Position numbers and translations under genes: made by a program. A model generated the notes under the pieces. It had not been told where the DNA came from and made no database searches. It saw only the letters and a program-made list of their open reading frames with translations. From the NCBI RefSeq assembly GCF_000090795.2, contig NW_003546432.1, forward strand, positions 4,999 through 62,304: DNA of 57,306 nt. Direction: 5' to 3'. This DNA is from Amphimedon queenslandica. Taxonomy: Eukaryota; Porifera; Demospongiae; Haplosclerida; Niphatidae. How positions within the stretch are numbered: the first letter of the stretch is position 1; each line of letters starts with the position of its first letter. Shown piece after piece: positions 21,190 through 34,285 of the stretch.

Positions 21190-23147
21190 CTAGTCTTGGT
21201 TTGAAAGAAAGTCACAAACTGTTTTCACTTCTTCTCCAGTGATACGATACTGAGCTCTTGCTTGTATCTCTGTACCACTGAAATCCATGAATACATTGAA
21301 TACTCTCTTTTTTCTTGGTACATTATCAGGATTAGGAACATCAAGTATTAGCTCACCAATCTTACGTACTGTACGTTTACCTTTTTTATCTCTTGTATAC
21401 TGCACTCCATCATCTGTTGTACAGAATATAGAGATACATTGTTTTTCTGTACTTTGAGAAATAGGCAGTCCTGTTTCTTTGTATACTTCATCCTTTATCT
21501 TTTCCCCTTTGAGTACAAATACCACAAACACATCTTTGCAACGTTGTTGACGATCTTCATCTACAAACCAGTAATATATATCATGTATTGATGGGTTGAA
21601 TGGAGCATTAACAGCTGTCCCATAGGTAGCATCAGCAACACGTGATTGGATTATGTTAGGATCTTTCCTCCACATTACTGCTCCTGTTACAACAGCAAGA
21701 TCTGGTTGTACAGGACACACTATATTATCATAAAACATGCCACGATGCTGAGCAATAGCTTCTTCTATTTTTTGCCTAACAAACCTACACCCTCCAAACC
21801 CTCCTACCAGATAAACTGTATCGATTCCATCAGGCTTAAGCTCATCAAATGCTGCTCTCACACACTTTATGATCATATCTATTGTGAATTTGAATACCTT
21901 CTCTTCTAATAGGTAGTATTCTATGCTTAATGAACCTTCTCCTGGATCATAATGCATATTCAGCTTTTTTACTTCATTAAGGACATTATTGCCATAGTGC
22001 ATGATAAAAGTTCTTGGCAATGTTACTGTTACTTCATTGATACCCTCTATTATGTCCCCAAATCTTTTCTTTCGCTCTTCAAATTCTTCGTAGAAAAACT
22101 TATTTAGTGTAGCTTTGGCACTAATAGGATTTGGCTTCATGAAAGATTTGAAATCTTTATCATCAACTATTTCTTCCAGTAACATTGACAATTCTTCATT
22201 GACAGTTGTTCCCCCCCAAGTGTTCCCCATTGGTGGTAGTACTACACTAACTTTCCCATTACTCTTATCATGTACAGTAATATCAACTGTACCTCCTCCT
22301 ATGTCAACTACCATATATCTCTGTGGAGGTGTTCCTGATACTTCTGACTGATGCTGTGCATATATAGCAGCTACTTCTGGTTCTAGAGCTAATGATAGCT
22401 TCTCAGGATTAACCTCCTCTGGACGTGGTAAAGGGGAACCAACTGGAGTGAACCTTGTTATACCAGGAGCATCAGAAGTGAGACCAGCCTATCATATTAA
22501 CATAATGAAATACAAAGCATGTATTAGGTTACCATATAAGCAGCTTCTCTCATCATTCTTCTTGCTCTTGCTTTCCATATAGCAGGAACAGTAATGACCC
22601 AATCAAAATCAGTTGACTTGTAGTTTCCTTTCAGATGATCAGTCAATAGCTTCTCCTTGAGGTGTGTTAGTATAAAAGCTATAACTTCAATGAGATAATA
22701 TGATCCACCAGTGAATGAAGAGACTTCAGTAGTACGATTTACTGACTAATATTAATAAATATAAATAACAAACAACATGCATAAACTTACTTTTTCTCTT
22801 TCAAGTAATGTCTTTATTCTTTCAAAGTAAATGAAGTTTTCGGCACCTTTCTTTGCCGAATCACTGTATATGCTTTGTGCCCTATGGCCAATCCCAATGA
22901 CTTTGGATTGTTGATTCTCCTGGTCCTTCACTATTAGTATAGAATTAGAGACTCTTTCAGAAGTATTGTAAAGTGGTACAAGTCGTATCTGCCCATCATT
23001 TGGAGTTGTGTATGCTACTGATACTGATGATGTTCCAAAGTCAATAGCTGCTATACAGTTGCTTTCTTGCAGCCTAGGAGTTGGTGTCTGTATCTTCTCA
23101 GCTCTTGCCAGCGGTCCCTTAGATAAAGCCATCATCAGTGTAAGCAA
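21190..23147 (-). CDS. HSPA12-type HSP70 family protein, paralog 2
   Basis: Exons 22791-23147, 22533-22745 and 21190-22488 give 622 residues. Introns are 44-45 bp. Motifs in order: AAIDFGTSSVSVAYTTP, VVDIGGGTVDITVHDK, DTVYLVGGFGGCRFVRQ, and the C-terminal sandwich start MDFSGTEIQARAQY ending DFLSNQD. This is the cleanest copy of the family in the window and the reference for judging the others. It forms a divergent pair with the DNRLRE gene at 24053, exactly as 15041 does with 18182. The start at MLTLMMALSKG is uncertain by five codons. Confidence 0.87.
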
Positions 23148-24052
23148 GAGTCTAAGAGAGGTTAAGGCAAACTATATATTCTGTAGCTAGCTCAAGCTAT
23201 AGCTAATGTGTCATGTGATTAGCTGTCTTGAATACTGTCTTATTATCAGGATACTGTAATGTCAGGTTGTTAATAACACTCCCACATCATAGATATTAGA
23301 GTATGAATTACCAGCATTGTGTTCATGCATGGCTATGCATACAAGCATACAAATAATTACTAGAAAGGAATTTGAGACGGAAGAACAAACAGCCTTCTTA
23401 ATTTAGGATGGTGTCATAGGCAACAAATATTTATTGTAAGTCAAGAATAAGTTAAAATTAAGTATTCATTAATTTACTCCAAATGGCAGTGATAACAGTC
23501 CAAACGATCGTGTTTATTAATTACATAAAACGATAAAAGCCCCATATGACTTACATTTTAAAGGAATAAGTTAAATTTACAATATTTAGCACAAATCACA
23601 ACTCAGTTGTGTACTATAATAAGGGGGGGCCCACCAATAATGTCAATATAAATAGGACATAAACATTACATGATACAGCTTCTGTAGGTGCATGAACTCC
23701 TACTGATAAAGTATATGGCCTCCACAATTAGGGAACACTTACAACCATGCAGTTGCTATGGTGAAGAGGTTACGGTTCTGCAAAATAAGCACTGTTATAC
23801 AATTATTCCTGTTTACTTAATCTCACGCCTGCTTGAGGTCAATAGAGACCAATCATTTGTGCTCATATTAGGGGAGTTCAATAGCTCATTATTGTCCTCA
23901 TTGACCTTTGTATAGGTGAAGTACTATAGCGTAAACAGCGGTTTGTCTACACATACTGACATATTTAATTATACATGTACATTTGTAGCTTGATAAAAGA
24001 GGCGAGCTGGAGACTTGTGATTATAATCATAGGATTGGATTTCTTATCTACA
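23148..24052. promoter_or_regulatory. Divergent intergenic region, copy 2
   Basis: Duplicate of ~17460-18181. No coding exon is supported. It probably contains both promoters, since two genes start at its ends. Confidence 0.4.
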
Positions 24053-24833
24053 ATGTCTGGATACTTTTTCTTTCTTATTGTAGTCCTTGCCTTCATGGCT
24101 GCCACTGGTGAACTTTTTTTAATATCACGTCAATATTATAATTTCTTCCTACAGGTTATGCCAATGATTTTTGTTGCGGCAATGGACCTGTCTATTGTCT
24201 TCAAGCAACAAAAGATGTCTTCCTGGAAGTTGGATCAAGAAACATGAACTCGTACAAGTTTCTTATATTTGGCAAGCATCCTGGTTTTGTCAAGAAAAGG
24301 ATTCTCATTCAGTTTGGTGACATACCAAGTGAATGTGGAAACATTGTTTCAGCAAAACTTTACTTGAAGTATTGGTATTCACACAAAGCCAGCTATATAA
24401 AAACTTTAGTTAATATCAATAGAACAGTACAAGTTCATCAGGTTATTATAACAAGAAAGGGAAAGAGAGGAGAAGTAGCCTGAAATGAGAGAAAATTAGT
24501 TAGTATTATTTTTTATTTTAGATCAAAGAAGATTGGACAGAGTCGCAGGCAACAAGTACTCATTGCAAGACTGGAATAAAATGGAGCAAACCTTATCTTG
24601 CTCTTGATGGAACTGATGCAAATCCAAATACTTTGGACACTGTTATCTTCCCTCCTACTAAACCATGGCTTCAACTGGATATCACTGAAGCAGCACAAAA
24701 CTGGAAGAATGGAGAAGGAAATTATGGAGTTCTTATTTGGGCAACAAATGAGAATGATGATGCACGGGATATTCGCTTCCATAGCCGTGAACACAGCACT
24801 GATAAGCCATTCCTTTCCATCTTTTGCAACTAA
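24053..24833 (+). CDS. Secreted DNRLRE-domain protein, paralog 2
   Basis: Exons 24053-24107, 24155-24441 and 24522-24833 give 217 residues. Same layout as 18182-18962: signal peptide MSGYFFFLIVVLAFMAATG, Cys pair segment, one DNRLRE beta-sandwich ending KPFLSIFCN. Few substitutions separate the two, so the duplication is recent or is homogenised by gene conversion. The 3' flank runs into the assembly gap at 24862. Confidence 0.8.
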
Positions 24834-24861
24834 TTCTAAACTGGTCTGAGTTAGTCAGTTC

Positions 24862-25857
24862 NNNNNNNNNNNNNNNNNNNNNNNNNNNNNNNNNNNNNNN
24901 NNNNNNNNNNNNNNNNNNNNNNNNNNNNNNNNNNNNNNNNNNNNNNNNNNNNNNNNNNNNNNNNNNNNNNNNNNNNNNNNNNNNNNNNNNNNNNNNNNNN
25001 NNNNNNNNNNNNNNNNNNNNNNNNNNNNNNNNNNNNNNNNNNNNNNNNNNNNNNNNNNNNNNNNNNNNNNNNNNNNNNNNNNNNNNNNNNNNNNNNNNNN
25101 NNNNNNNNNNNNNNNNNNNNNNNNNNNNNNNNNNNNNNNNNNNNNNNNNNNNNNNNNNNNNNNNNNNNNNNNNNNNNNNNNNNNNNNNNNNNNNNNNNNN
25201 NNNNNNNNNNNNNNNNNNNNNNNNNNNNNNNNNNNNNNNNNNNNNNNNNNNNNNNNNNNNNNNNNNNNNNNNNNNNNNNNNNNNNNNNNNNNNNNNNNNN
25301 NNNNNNNNNNNNNNNNNNNNNNNNNNNNNNNNNNNNNNNNNNNNNNNNNNNNNNNNNNNNNNNNNNNNNNNNNNNNNNNNNNNNNNNNNNNNNNNNNNNN
25401 NNNNNNNNNNNNNNNNNNNNNNNNNNNNNNNNNNNNNNNNNNNNNNNNNNNNNNNNNNNNNNNNNNNNNNNNNNNNNNNNNNNNNNNNNNNNNNNNNNNN
25501 NNNNNNNNNNNNNNNNNNNNNNNNNNNNNNNNNNNNNNNNNNNNNNNNNNNNNNNNNNNNNNNNNNNNNNNNNNNNNNNNNNNNNNNNNNNNNNNNNNNN
25601 NNNNNNNNNNNNNNNNNNNNNNNNNNNNNNNNNNNNNNNNNNNNNNNNNNNNNNNNNNNNNNNNNNNNNNNNNNNNNNNNNNNNNNNNNNNNNNNNNNNN
25701 NNNNNNNNNNNNNNNNNNNNNNNNNNNNNNNNNNNNNNNNNNNNNNNNNNNNNNNNNNNNNNNNNNNNNNNNNNNNNNNNNNNNNNNNNNNNNNNNNNNN
25801 NNNNNNNNNNNNNNNNNNNNNNNNNNNNNNNNNNNNNNNNNNNNNNNNNNNNNNNNN
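24862..25857. other. Assembly gap (996 N)
   Basis: A run of N. It removes the 3' flank of the DNRLRE gene and the 5' exons of the acyl-CoA synthetase. Long open frames reported across it are artefacts. Confidence 1.
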
Positions 25858-25893
25858 TTATATTGTTATTATTATGTTGTTGGTAATTTATAG

Positions 25894-28800
25894 ATAAAGG
25901 ATAGTTTGCCTCTTTTGAAGAAGATAGTGAAGTATCTCCCTGAGACTGAGGAGCCATTGGATACTGAAATGAGAGAGAAAGGAGTAATAGCCTGGGAGGA
26001 ATTCATGGAGCTGGGAAAGGTGAGAGAGAGGGAGGGAGGGAGGGGAGAGAAAGAGAGAGGGAGGGAGAGAGAGTGAGAGAGAGAGAGAAAGAGAGAGGGA
26101 GGGGGGAGAGAGGGAGAGAGAAAGAGAGAGAGAGGGAGGGAGGAAGAGGGGAGAGAGAGAGAGAAACACTAGCTAAGGGGAAATAGCCATGGATTAAAAT
26201 TATTATTACTTATCAAGACATGTACAGTATATTTTGATCAATTATTCATTTACACACACAAAAGCAGCTCAATTGTTCCTAGTACATGTACATGATGCTA
26301 TGGTATTGTATTGTCCTAGCATGTAAATGTACAATGTACCTACAAACACATAATATATGCTTGAATGTGTTCCTCTATGGTGCATATACTAACAGTTATT
26401 AATCTATATCTCAGTCTAAACATTTTACCATAAGATGCTGCTATGGTTCATAAATTATTTAATAATACTTTGACTGGTAGCATTAGTTTACTTATGATCA
26501 ATTCTTCACTTTATTTTGCTATTTATTGTGTCTCACTGCCTCTTAACTGATCCATGATGGGATGAAATATGCATGGGATGATAATGGCCTGTATAGTAGG
26601 ATATGGTACCATTAAATATGACTTATTTTGTTTGATCAGAAAAACCAATTTTTGCTATATACTGTATAGCTGGAAAAGTTTGCGGGAATTATATTTTGCG
26701 ATTTTGTACCAATATAGCTATTTTTAATGTTTGTGGAATTTAATTTTGCTGGTGTAGGCGTGTACTGTTGATACACCCATTACTTATAATGCTTTGCGGA
26801 ATTAAATTGTGCATTTTTATGATGAACAGCAAACAGCAAAATTAAATTCCAGCAAATATTTCCAGCTATACAGTATGCTGATTTTGATTTTAAAATCATT
26901 CAAATTTTGTCCAAAGACCCTACATGTATACTTGTACATGTATATGTATACCTATCATATTGATATTAAGTCTGAGCTGATTTGAGAACAATTATAAAAA
27001 TAGAGGCATTTTGTCATGTAGTAATTAATTGTATTATGTTTTCCATTTATTCATTAATAGGATGTGAAGGATGATGTGTTAAGTGATAGAGTGTCAGCCA
27101 TTAAACCAGGACACTGTGCCACTCTCGTATACACATCAGGCACCACTGGACCTCCTAAAGTATGTGTACTATTACTACAATTGATGTACACTTTAATTTT
27201 AATATTATTATTATAGTTTAATTACACATACATGTACATGTACATGTGTGAGTTTACAAGAATGAGGTTCTTATAGTGCATGGTTGTTGATTCCATGGCA
27301 ATTACAATTTAAAAATCATATGCTTTTTCCTCAAATAGGGGCTCTACTCAAATAAATGCCTATCACTAATATATTACCATTATAGATACACTTATTATCA
27401 CAGTATTATGTACACCTGTGTTTAGAATGGTCAAAATAGCTTTATTGTTCATCTTCAGTTTCAGAATGTAAGGTTGCTAGTTCAACTCTGGGTTTTTGTG
27501 ATTACAGTGCATGTAAATGATGTAATTGTATTTAATTTTTTCATTTCTTTATTGATTCCATAGGGTGTCATGCTCTCTCATGATAACATTATTTTTGTCA
27601 GTAAAGGCATGAACAGAAACTTCAATATCACTCCAGTTAGTATCCTTTTATGTTCAATTGTTCATGCACACCACCTCCTCTTCATTCCTCTCTCCCCTCC
27701 CCCCTCTCTCTCCCTCTATACTGTACTATATCTTGTACTATACTGTACATTAGCTGACATTAACATTCAAGCATATAAATGTATACACGCATGTACACAT
27801 GTATTATATTTTGTACACATACATGTATGTACAAATGTACGTGTATTATATTTACTCCTTTATACATGTATAACCATAAAAATGTAACTAGACCAGTATC
27901 TCTCTCAGATAGGAGAATTTATAAGTTTACTTCTCTTGATTTGTATTATACACAAGCATTCACATGTACATGTACAATATATATCTATTTATTTACATTG
28001 TATATACATGTATTGTTAGTGTTTCTGGTATTTGTTATACACTATAGGAGGATAGGATTGTCAGTTTCCTTCCCTTGAGTCATATTGCTGGTCTAATGTC
28101 TGACGTGATCAACCCAGCAATCTCTGGTACTTTAGTTTGTTTTGCTCAACCTGACGCTCTCAAAGGAACACTGAGGGACACACTACTGGTACTAACACAT
28201 ACTGTGTACTGTTTACTGTAATATAATGTACAGCACATGTGATATCTATGAGACAATATACACGTATACCGTATAGCGGGTAATTTTCGGTGGTTGAAAA
28301 TTTCGACTGAAACCAGAAATGACTTTAGAATAAAAATTCGTTGGTTTTATTTTCGACTAGACAAAAATAATTGATCTTATGTCTTCACTAGCATCTGTAG
28401 GACTGACAGCATTAGAAAGAAGTCCCCTGGTCCTGTAGGGTCTGGAAGAGATTCTTTAGAAGGTGAACACCGTTTTCAAGGCCATCCATGCTTGTTATCA
28501 TGTTATTAATAATTTATTATGGTCATGCCTATCTTCAGAATTAATTTTCGTTCAGAATTAATAGCAACGAAACAGACGAAAGTAAGCATCAGTCAAAAAT
28601 TACCCACTATATGGTATCTATGTAATAATGTATGTACTGTATACTGTGATATGTACTTGTAATAATCACATTGATGTCTTATATGCATACTGTACTGCTT
28701 ATGACATGTACATGTACATGTACATGTATGCATGTGTTTCATACTATAGAATGTACAGTCACTACAGTGTACAATAGTACTTTAAGTATAATTATACTTT

Positions 28801-31800
28801 ATTTGGACTTCTTTAGGAAATACATCCTACAATAGTCATTGCTGTCCCGAGGGTTTGGGAGAAATTCAAGGAAGCCATTGATGCTCAATTTGATCTCGTC
28901 CGAGGATTCAAGAAATATATCTTAAAGAAATCAATGGTAAGGACTAGGAGATCACATGATAGTCACATGATAGTCACATGGTTTGTTTATTATAGAGAGT
29001 TGGTAGGAGGAGACAAGAGAACAGGGTTAGGGGGCGTGCCAGCTCTGTACTTGGATATAGAGTGGCTAACAGGTGAGGAATGTTCACAACTATACATTAT
29101 ATACATTATGTACACTGTAGTTTACATACAATGGGGAATTCTATTATTGAAATGGCTCCGAAATCTCCGATACTAATTACATTTTCTGATACATATTGAT
29201 GTACTTATGCTGTATAGAAAGTTTGAGCTGATCCTGACTTCAATTTTTCAAGTTATGGTCGTTTTTTAAAAATGGCCGATTTGTGAAAAATACCCAAGGC
29301 TATAGCCCATGGTTTTTTCTGAAAATGGCTCTGAAATCACCCCAAATTTTTATTACATTTTCTGATACATATTGATGTCCTTATGCTGTATAGAAAGTTT
29401 GAGCTGATTCTGACTTCAATTTTTCAAGTTATGGCCAACTTTTTTTAAATGGCCAATTCGTAAAAAATACCCAAGGATAGCCCATGGTTTTTTCAAAAAA
29501 ATGGCTCCAAAATTACTCCAAATTTTTATTACTTTTTTGATACGTATTGATGTCCTTATGCTGTATAGAAAGTTTCAGCTGATTCCGACTTCAATTTTTC
29601 AAGTTATGGCCGTTTTTTAAATGGCTGATTTGTGAAAAATACCCAAGGCATTTTAGATCATGCACTGTTTTAGAATACTAAAACATTGATTTTACAGCAC
29701 TGTTCATGTAATCAGTATTATCATCATCTTTAAATAGTTATCCGTTTCATTTAGACTTGTTTTTAAAAATCTGAGAGAGAAGCTTGGACTCGATCAATGC
29801 AGACTTTGTGTAAGTCATCATAATAAAACATTGCTACATGTACAATAAATTTCGAGAGGAATTTAGCAAATAGCAAAACTTTGCTAATTTTCAGGTTTTA
29901 ATTTGGCATATTTTTGGCCATGGTACCATTGAGCATGCACAAAATTGTACAAAATAGTGTCGCAAAAGGCTGAATTTTTTTAATTTTTGCTTCCAAATTG
30001 CTAGCTACAGTATGCAGTATGTAATTAATTATTTCTACAGGTTTCAGGGGCTGCCCCGTTGCCTAAATCAGTGATTGATTTCTATGCTGGTTTTGATATT
30101 GCGTTACTCCAAGTTTATGGAATGTCTGAAACTTCTGCAGTAGTCACCATAAACACTCCGGGTAAATGAGTATACATGTACACATGTACATGTACAGTAA
30201 ATGTATATTTAGCAAATGTTATTGAAATACATGTATTAATAATAATAATAGTTTTGTGTGCTTTTTAGCCTTTTTTATTTTAGCTACATTATTGGCAGTT
30301 GTAGCAGTCCAAATGTGACCTTTTATTAATTGAAAATAATCATCAATTTTATGTACATGTACATGTACATGCATGTACACATACACATGTTCATGTAGTT
30401 GTAGATCATATACATGTACATGTATGTTACGTTGAAAGTTTGAGCAAGTTTATGCTGTTTATTTATTTTTAATGAGGTTTTATACATGTACAGCATTCGA
30501 ACCCAACTTTATTGTACATGTATATAACTATAGCTAAAAATTTAATTACTATAAAATCTATTCTCTTTACCTCTTAAATTCTTTAGATAATTATAAACCA
30601 ATCTCAGTTGGTCGGGCATTAAATGGAGTAGAACTTAAGATATTTGATCCCGATCCAGAGACTGGAGATGGCGAGATTTGTTTCCGTGGGCGTAACATAT
30701 TTATGGGATACCTTGACAACGAGGAGAAGACAAAGGAAGCACTTGATGATGAAGGATGGTTGCACTCAGGAGACATTGGGAGAGTTGATGGAGATGGTAA
30801 GTACTTTAGTATGTATAGTGTCTCTCTTAATGGACACTCTCTATAGCGTACATCCCATTTAACGGACAGGACCTAGTGTACCAATTACATTCCTTACTGT
30901 ATAAAATAACCTTTACATAAAGAAGACCTCTCTGTATGCAGTGTAGCCTCTATATAATGGACACTTTGGGTCAAGAAAATGTCTCTGTTATACAGAGGTG
31001 TCCTTTATGGGGAGGTTATTTTATACAGTAAGGAATGTAATTGGTACACTAGGTGCTGTCCTTTAAATGGAGGTGTACACTATAGAGAGTGTCCATTAAG
31101 AGAGACTATACTGTCCCTACTCTGATGTATCTATTTTTTCTATGTCACACTAATTATTATTAATAATGTATTGATTACATGTATTTATTGTTAGGTTTTT
31201 ATTATATTACTGGTCGCAAGAAAGAGTTAATAATAACTAAAGGAGGAGAGAATATTGCACCAGTTCCTATTGAAGATGTAATATGAGTAACACATGTACC
31301 ATATGTTTTTTCTATTCCTTTCTCTCTCTCTCTCTTTGGGTTTCCTACAAATTTTTTGGTTTTTCAGCTCAAAAGTTGGCCAAAAGTCCCTGTACTATAG
31401 TGCAGTGTCATTGGCCAAATTTTTTCAAAAATGAAAAAGAGAGAATTCTCCATTTTAATAATCTTTTCTGATGCATATGCATGTACTTATGTTGCGTAAA
31501 AAGTTTGAGCTGGTTTGAATCAAAATTAGATTTTTTATAAATTTTTTAAGCTGCTCCAAAATCAGGCCAAAGCCACTGTACTACAGTACAGGGTCATTTG
31601 CCAAATTTTGCCAAAATTGAAAAGAAAAAAATTTTCAATTTTTATAATTTTATCTGATGCATATGTATTTATATTGCGTCGAAAGTTTAAGTTGGTTCCG
31701 ATCAAATTTGTGATATTTTATGAATTTTTGAATTTGCTCCATATGCTACTATGAGGCTTTTTATGCTGTTGAACTCACTTAGCATTCTTTGTGGGAAATC

Positions 31801-32875
31801 CTACTCTTTCTTTTACTCATCCTCATGTATGTACACATTTTTGTTTGAAATATTTATTTTAATGATACAATTTTCTATTGTACATCATTTTATTATTAGT
31901 GTATTAAAGAGGAGGTCCCTATCATTAGTAATGTAATGTTGGTTGGAGATGATAGGAAATATCTAACAATGCTGGTCACTCTACGTGTTAAAGTAAATGA
32001 AACTTTATAAAAGTACAACAAACTATGTATATCTTTCTCACTTTCCTTTTCCCTTCTCTTCCTTATTCTCCTCTCCTCTTCTGCTCCTAATCATCTCTCT
32101 CCCTCTCTCTTTTCTTCTCTCCTCATGCAGTTTGATGAGAATCTTGCCCCAACTGATGAATTATCTCTTCTTGTTGTAAACATGTTGTCTCAGTTCAACT
32201 CCCAATCTACTACTGGTTAGCCTTAGATCAGTATTACCTTATTATTAGTAAAAATGCTCATGAACTTTATGTAGCTTATTATACCCACACCGTACCATCA
32301 AATGAAAGGGTGAAGTGATTAATTTTTTAGAATAATTTATGTACAATACAGATACTAATATCTATATAATGTCATTATACTTTCCCCCTTCTCTCTCTCT
32401 TTCTCTCTCAATACATATTCATGTAATACATGTAGTTACTGAAGCTAAAGATGATGATATTGTTAAGCAGTTGATACAAGAAGGAATGGAGAGAGCTAAT
32501 GAGAGGGCAATCAGTAGAGCTGCACGTGTTCAGGTAGATCTATTGTATAATATATTCTTTATTTGCATGTGTACATATAACTGTGTAGTAATATTTGGAT
32601 TTATTAGTAGTAAATTGCATTTGGATTTTCATCCACAAAAAAGGTTTTTAAGAAATTTCAAAAATTTAATCCCTTGCCAATAAATCCTGTTTTATGTACA
32701 TTTATTGTTCTGTTTTTAAATTGTATTATTATTATTGAAAATGTAGAAGTTCACTATACTACCAGCTGAGTTCAGTATTGAAGGAAATGAACTAACTTCA
32801 ACAATGAAACTGAAGAGAAGTGTCACTGCTAAGAAATATAAAGATGAAATTGACAAGATGTATCCTGAGACATAA
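25894..32875 (+). CDS. Long-chain acyl-CoA synthetase, bubblegum (ACSBG) type, 3' part
   Basis: Fourteen phase-consistent exons: 25894-26019, 27061-27159, 27564-27635, 28048-28188, 28817-28936, 28996-29072, 29755-29809, 30041-30161, 30587-30796, 31195-31277, 31900-31992, 32131-32215, 32436-32533, 32747-32875. They give 502 residues. Adenylate-forming motifs are in order: [16 protein letters not shown] (ATP/AMP loop), [22 protein letters not shown], and [16 protein letters not shown] with APVPIE. The ending [18 protein letters not shown] is typical of the bubblegum subgroup. It activates long or very-long-chain fatty acids to acyl-CoA. About 200 N-terminal residues are missing, probably in the gap. 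Introns are longer (up to ~1 kb) and hold MITEs. This is an ordinary single-copy gene, unlike its neighbours. Confidence 0.9.
26020..26166. repeat. GA/GGGA-rich microsatellite
   Basis: Purine-only run of GAGA and GGGA units at the start of an acyl-CoA synthetase intron. Confidence 0.9.
26657..26876. mobile_element. MITE, TACYGTATAGC family
   Basis: Terminal inverted repeats ACTGTATAGCTGGAAA and TTTCCAGCTATACAGT enclose ~190 AT-rich bases. Located in an intron. Same family as 28265, 33539, 56334 and 56543. Confidence 0.75.
28265..28617. mobile_element. MITE, TACYGTATAGC family
   Basis: The ends are TACCGTATAGCGGGTAATTTTCG and the imperfect complement AAAATTACCCACTATATGGTA. About 350 bp, intronic, no coding frame. 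Confidence 0.75.
29128..29655. repeat. Tandem repeat family A, three units
   Basis: Three ~170-bp units with TGATGTCCTTATGCTGTATA cores and AAATGGCTC starts, inside an acyl-CoA synthetase intron. This shows the family is not confined to HSPA12 flanks. Confidence 0.8.
30814..31110. mobile_element. MITE with ~33-bp terminal inverted repeats
   Basis: TATAGTGTCTCTCTTAATGG at the left end is the near-complement of the right end (…CCATTAAGAGAGACTATA). Inner inverted segments around TTACATTCCTTACTGTATAA make most of the element foldable. Intronic and non-coding. Confidence 0.8.
31335..31745. repeat. Tandem repeat family B, two units
   Basis: Two ~175-bp units with GATGCATATGCATGTACTTATG…GCGTAAAAAGTTTGAGCTGG cores and the short inverted piece CTGTACTATAGTACAG. 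Related to 46395-46745 and 53600-54158. It shares a diverged core with family A. Confidence 0.7.
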
Positions 32876-33259
32876 CAGAAACCAGAGGACAAAAGTTGAA
32901 GTATTTATTTAAACATTGCTATAGCAAATTATTACTGTCTTGCATTAAGTTTATTTCTTCATTTATGTTCTCCACTGCCATTTCATGCTTTTTATTATTT
33001 AAAAACTGTTACAAGTACATGTACTGTACATTAATTTAATACTACATCTAATGAAGGCCAATCATGAAATTAAAAATTGATGTCATCTAAGCTAGGAAAG
33101 GAAACAAGAATAATTATACAATGCAAAAAATAATCGTGTTCCTTTAACTATTCAATTAACCTTTCGTCTTCAGCTCCACTATTGGTAGTGGTTTGTGTTA
33201 GTAACAGTAGGTACATGACGTTCTTACTCCATTTATCACAACATTCAGAGTTTTAAGTA

Positions 33260-33265
<6 letters not shown>

Positions 33266-33305
<40 letters not shown>
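33266..33305. repeat. TA dinucleotide microsatellite
   Basis: About 20 TA units in the spacer between the acyl-CoA synthetase and the first ankyrin gene. The rest of 32876-33538 shows no gene. Confidence 0.9.
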
Positions 33306-33308
<3 letters not shown>

Positions 33309-33538
33309 TTTGTAGAATATTAAATAGTTCAGCACTCTCAGTTGTGTTTAAGGGTAAAAGTAAGTGTATGTAGACCGTGATGAGAGAGAAACAGAAGATG
33401 TGGTGGTGGGTATGGTTCATGTAGTATCAGACAGTGTAATCTTTTGATATGTTGAAGGAGTGATATCATCAGTTTTTTTTATTCATCCAATTTCCTACTA
33501 TCTGTAGACCAGTCAGTCTGGTGTGTGATCACATCTAC

Positions 33539-33853
33539 TACCATATCGCCGGAAAATTTGGCGGTCTAAAACTTTGGCGGTTTTGCATCAAAACTGTCTA
33601 AATATAATATTGGCGGTTGACTATCTTGTCTTTTCTTTAAGCACACTCAGCTCTTCTTCAAGCTGCTCCTTGGCAGTCTTTGCCCACAGTCTTGACTTTG
33701 TGACTGAAATAGTGAGAAATACTGCCATTTTTAGTATAATCAACCCGCCCATAAAATTGCAATTATTATTGGTGGTTATAATATTGGTGGTTTTATTTTG
33801 AACTGCCAATCCGCCAAATTTAATTCTCCACCAAATTTTCCGGCTATACGGTA
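33539..33853. mobile_element. MITE, TACYGTATAGC family
   Basis: TACCATATCGCCGGAAAATT at the left and AATTTTCCGGCTATACGGTA at the right. 315 bp, no coding frame of note. The region 33854-34285 is the 5' flank of the next gene. Confidence 0.8.
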
Positions 33854-34285
33854 TATTCAGTGATGATGGTAGGTTATCAGATATGCCCAGTGAAGAGCTT
33901 GTAATGTGTTGTTTTCCTTTAATAGTAAGTGCTCTATTCATCCAACACACAGATAATTAAATGAATTTAGAGTTATATTTATTTGTTATAAAAAATAGTA
34001 GATCTACAATCAGTATTGTTCTATTGATTATAATCATTGTTGATAATGATATTCAGTGTTATTGGTGTGTTCCAATAAGTAGTTTCATGAGGTGCTATAT
34101 ACCACACACATACTCATCCTTTATACTAGTACATGTATAGCTTCTGTTACTTCCTATACTAAAGCTTGCTGCCATTCAAACTCTTGAAGGCTTCTGCTGG
34201 TTTCTACCTTGAAGCTCTGCCTTTTTAGTGTGGTTTCTAAAATAGTTACTTAACTTTCTCATTGTCCTCCATACTATAGTACAAG

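Noticed and set aside
24824..25957. Long open frames across 24.8-26.0 kb on both strands
   Set aside because: They consist of the 996 N of the assembly gap.
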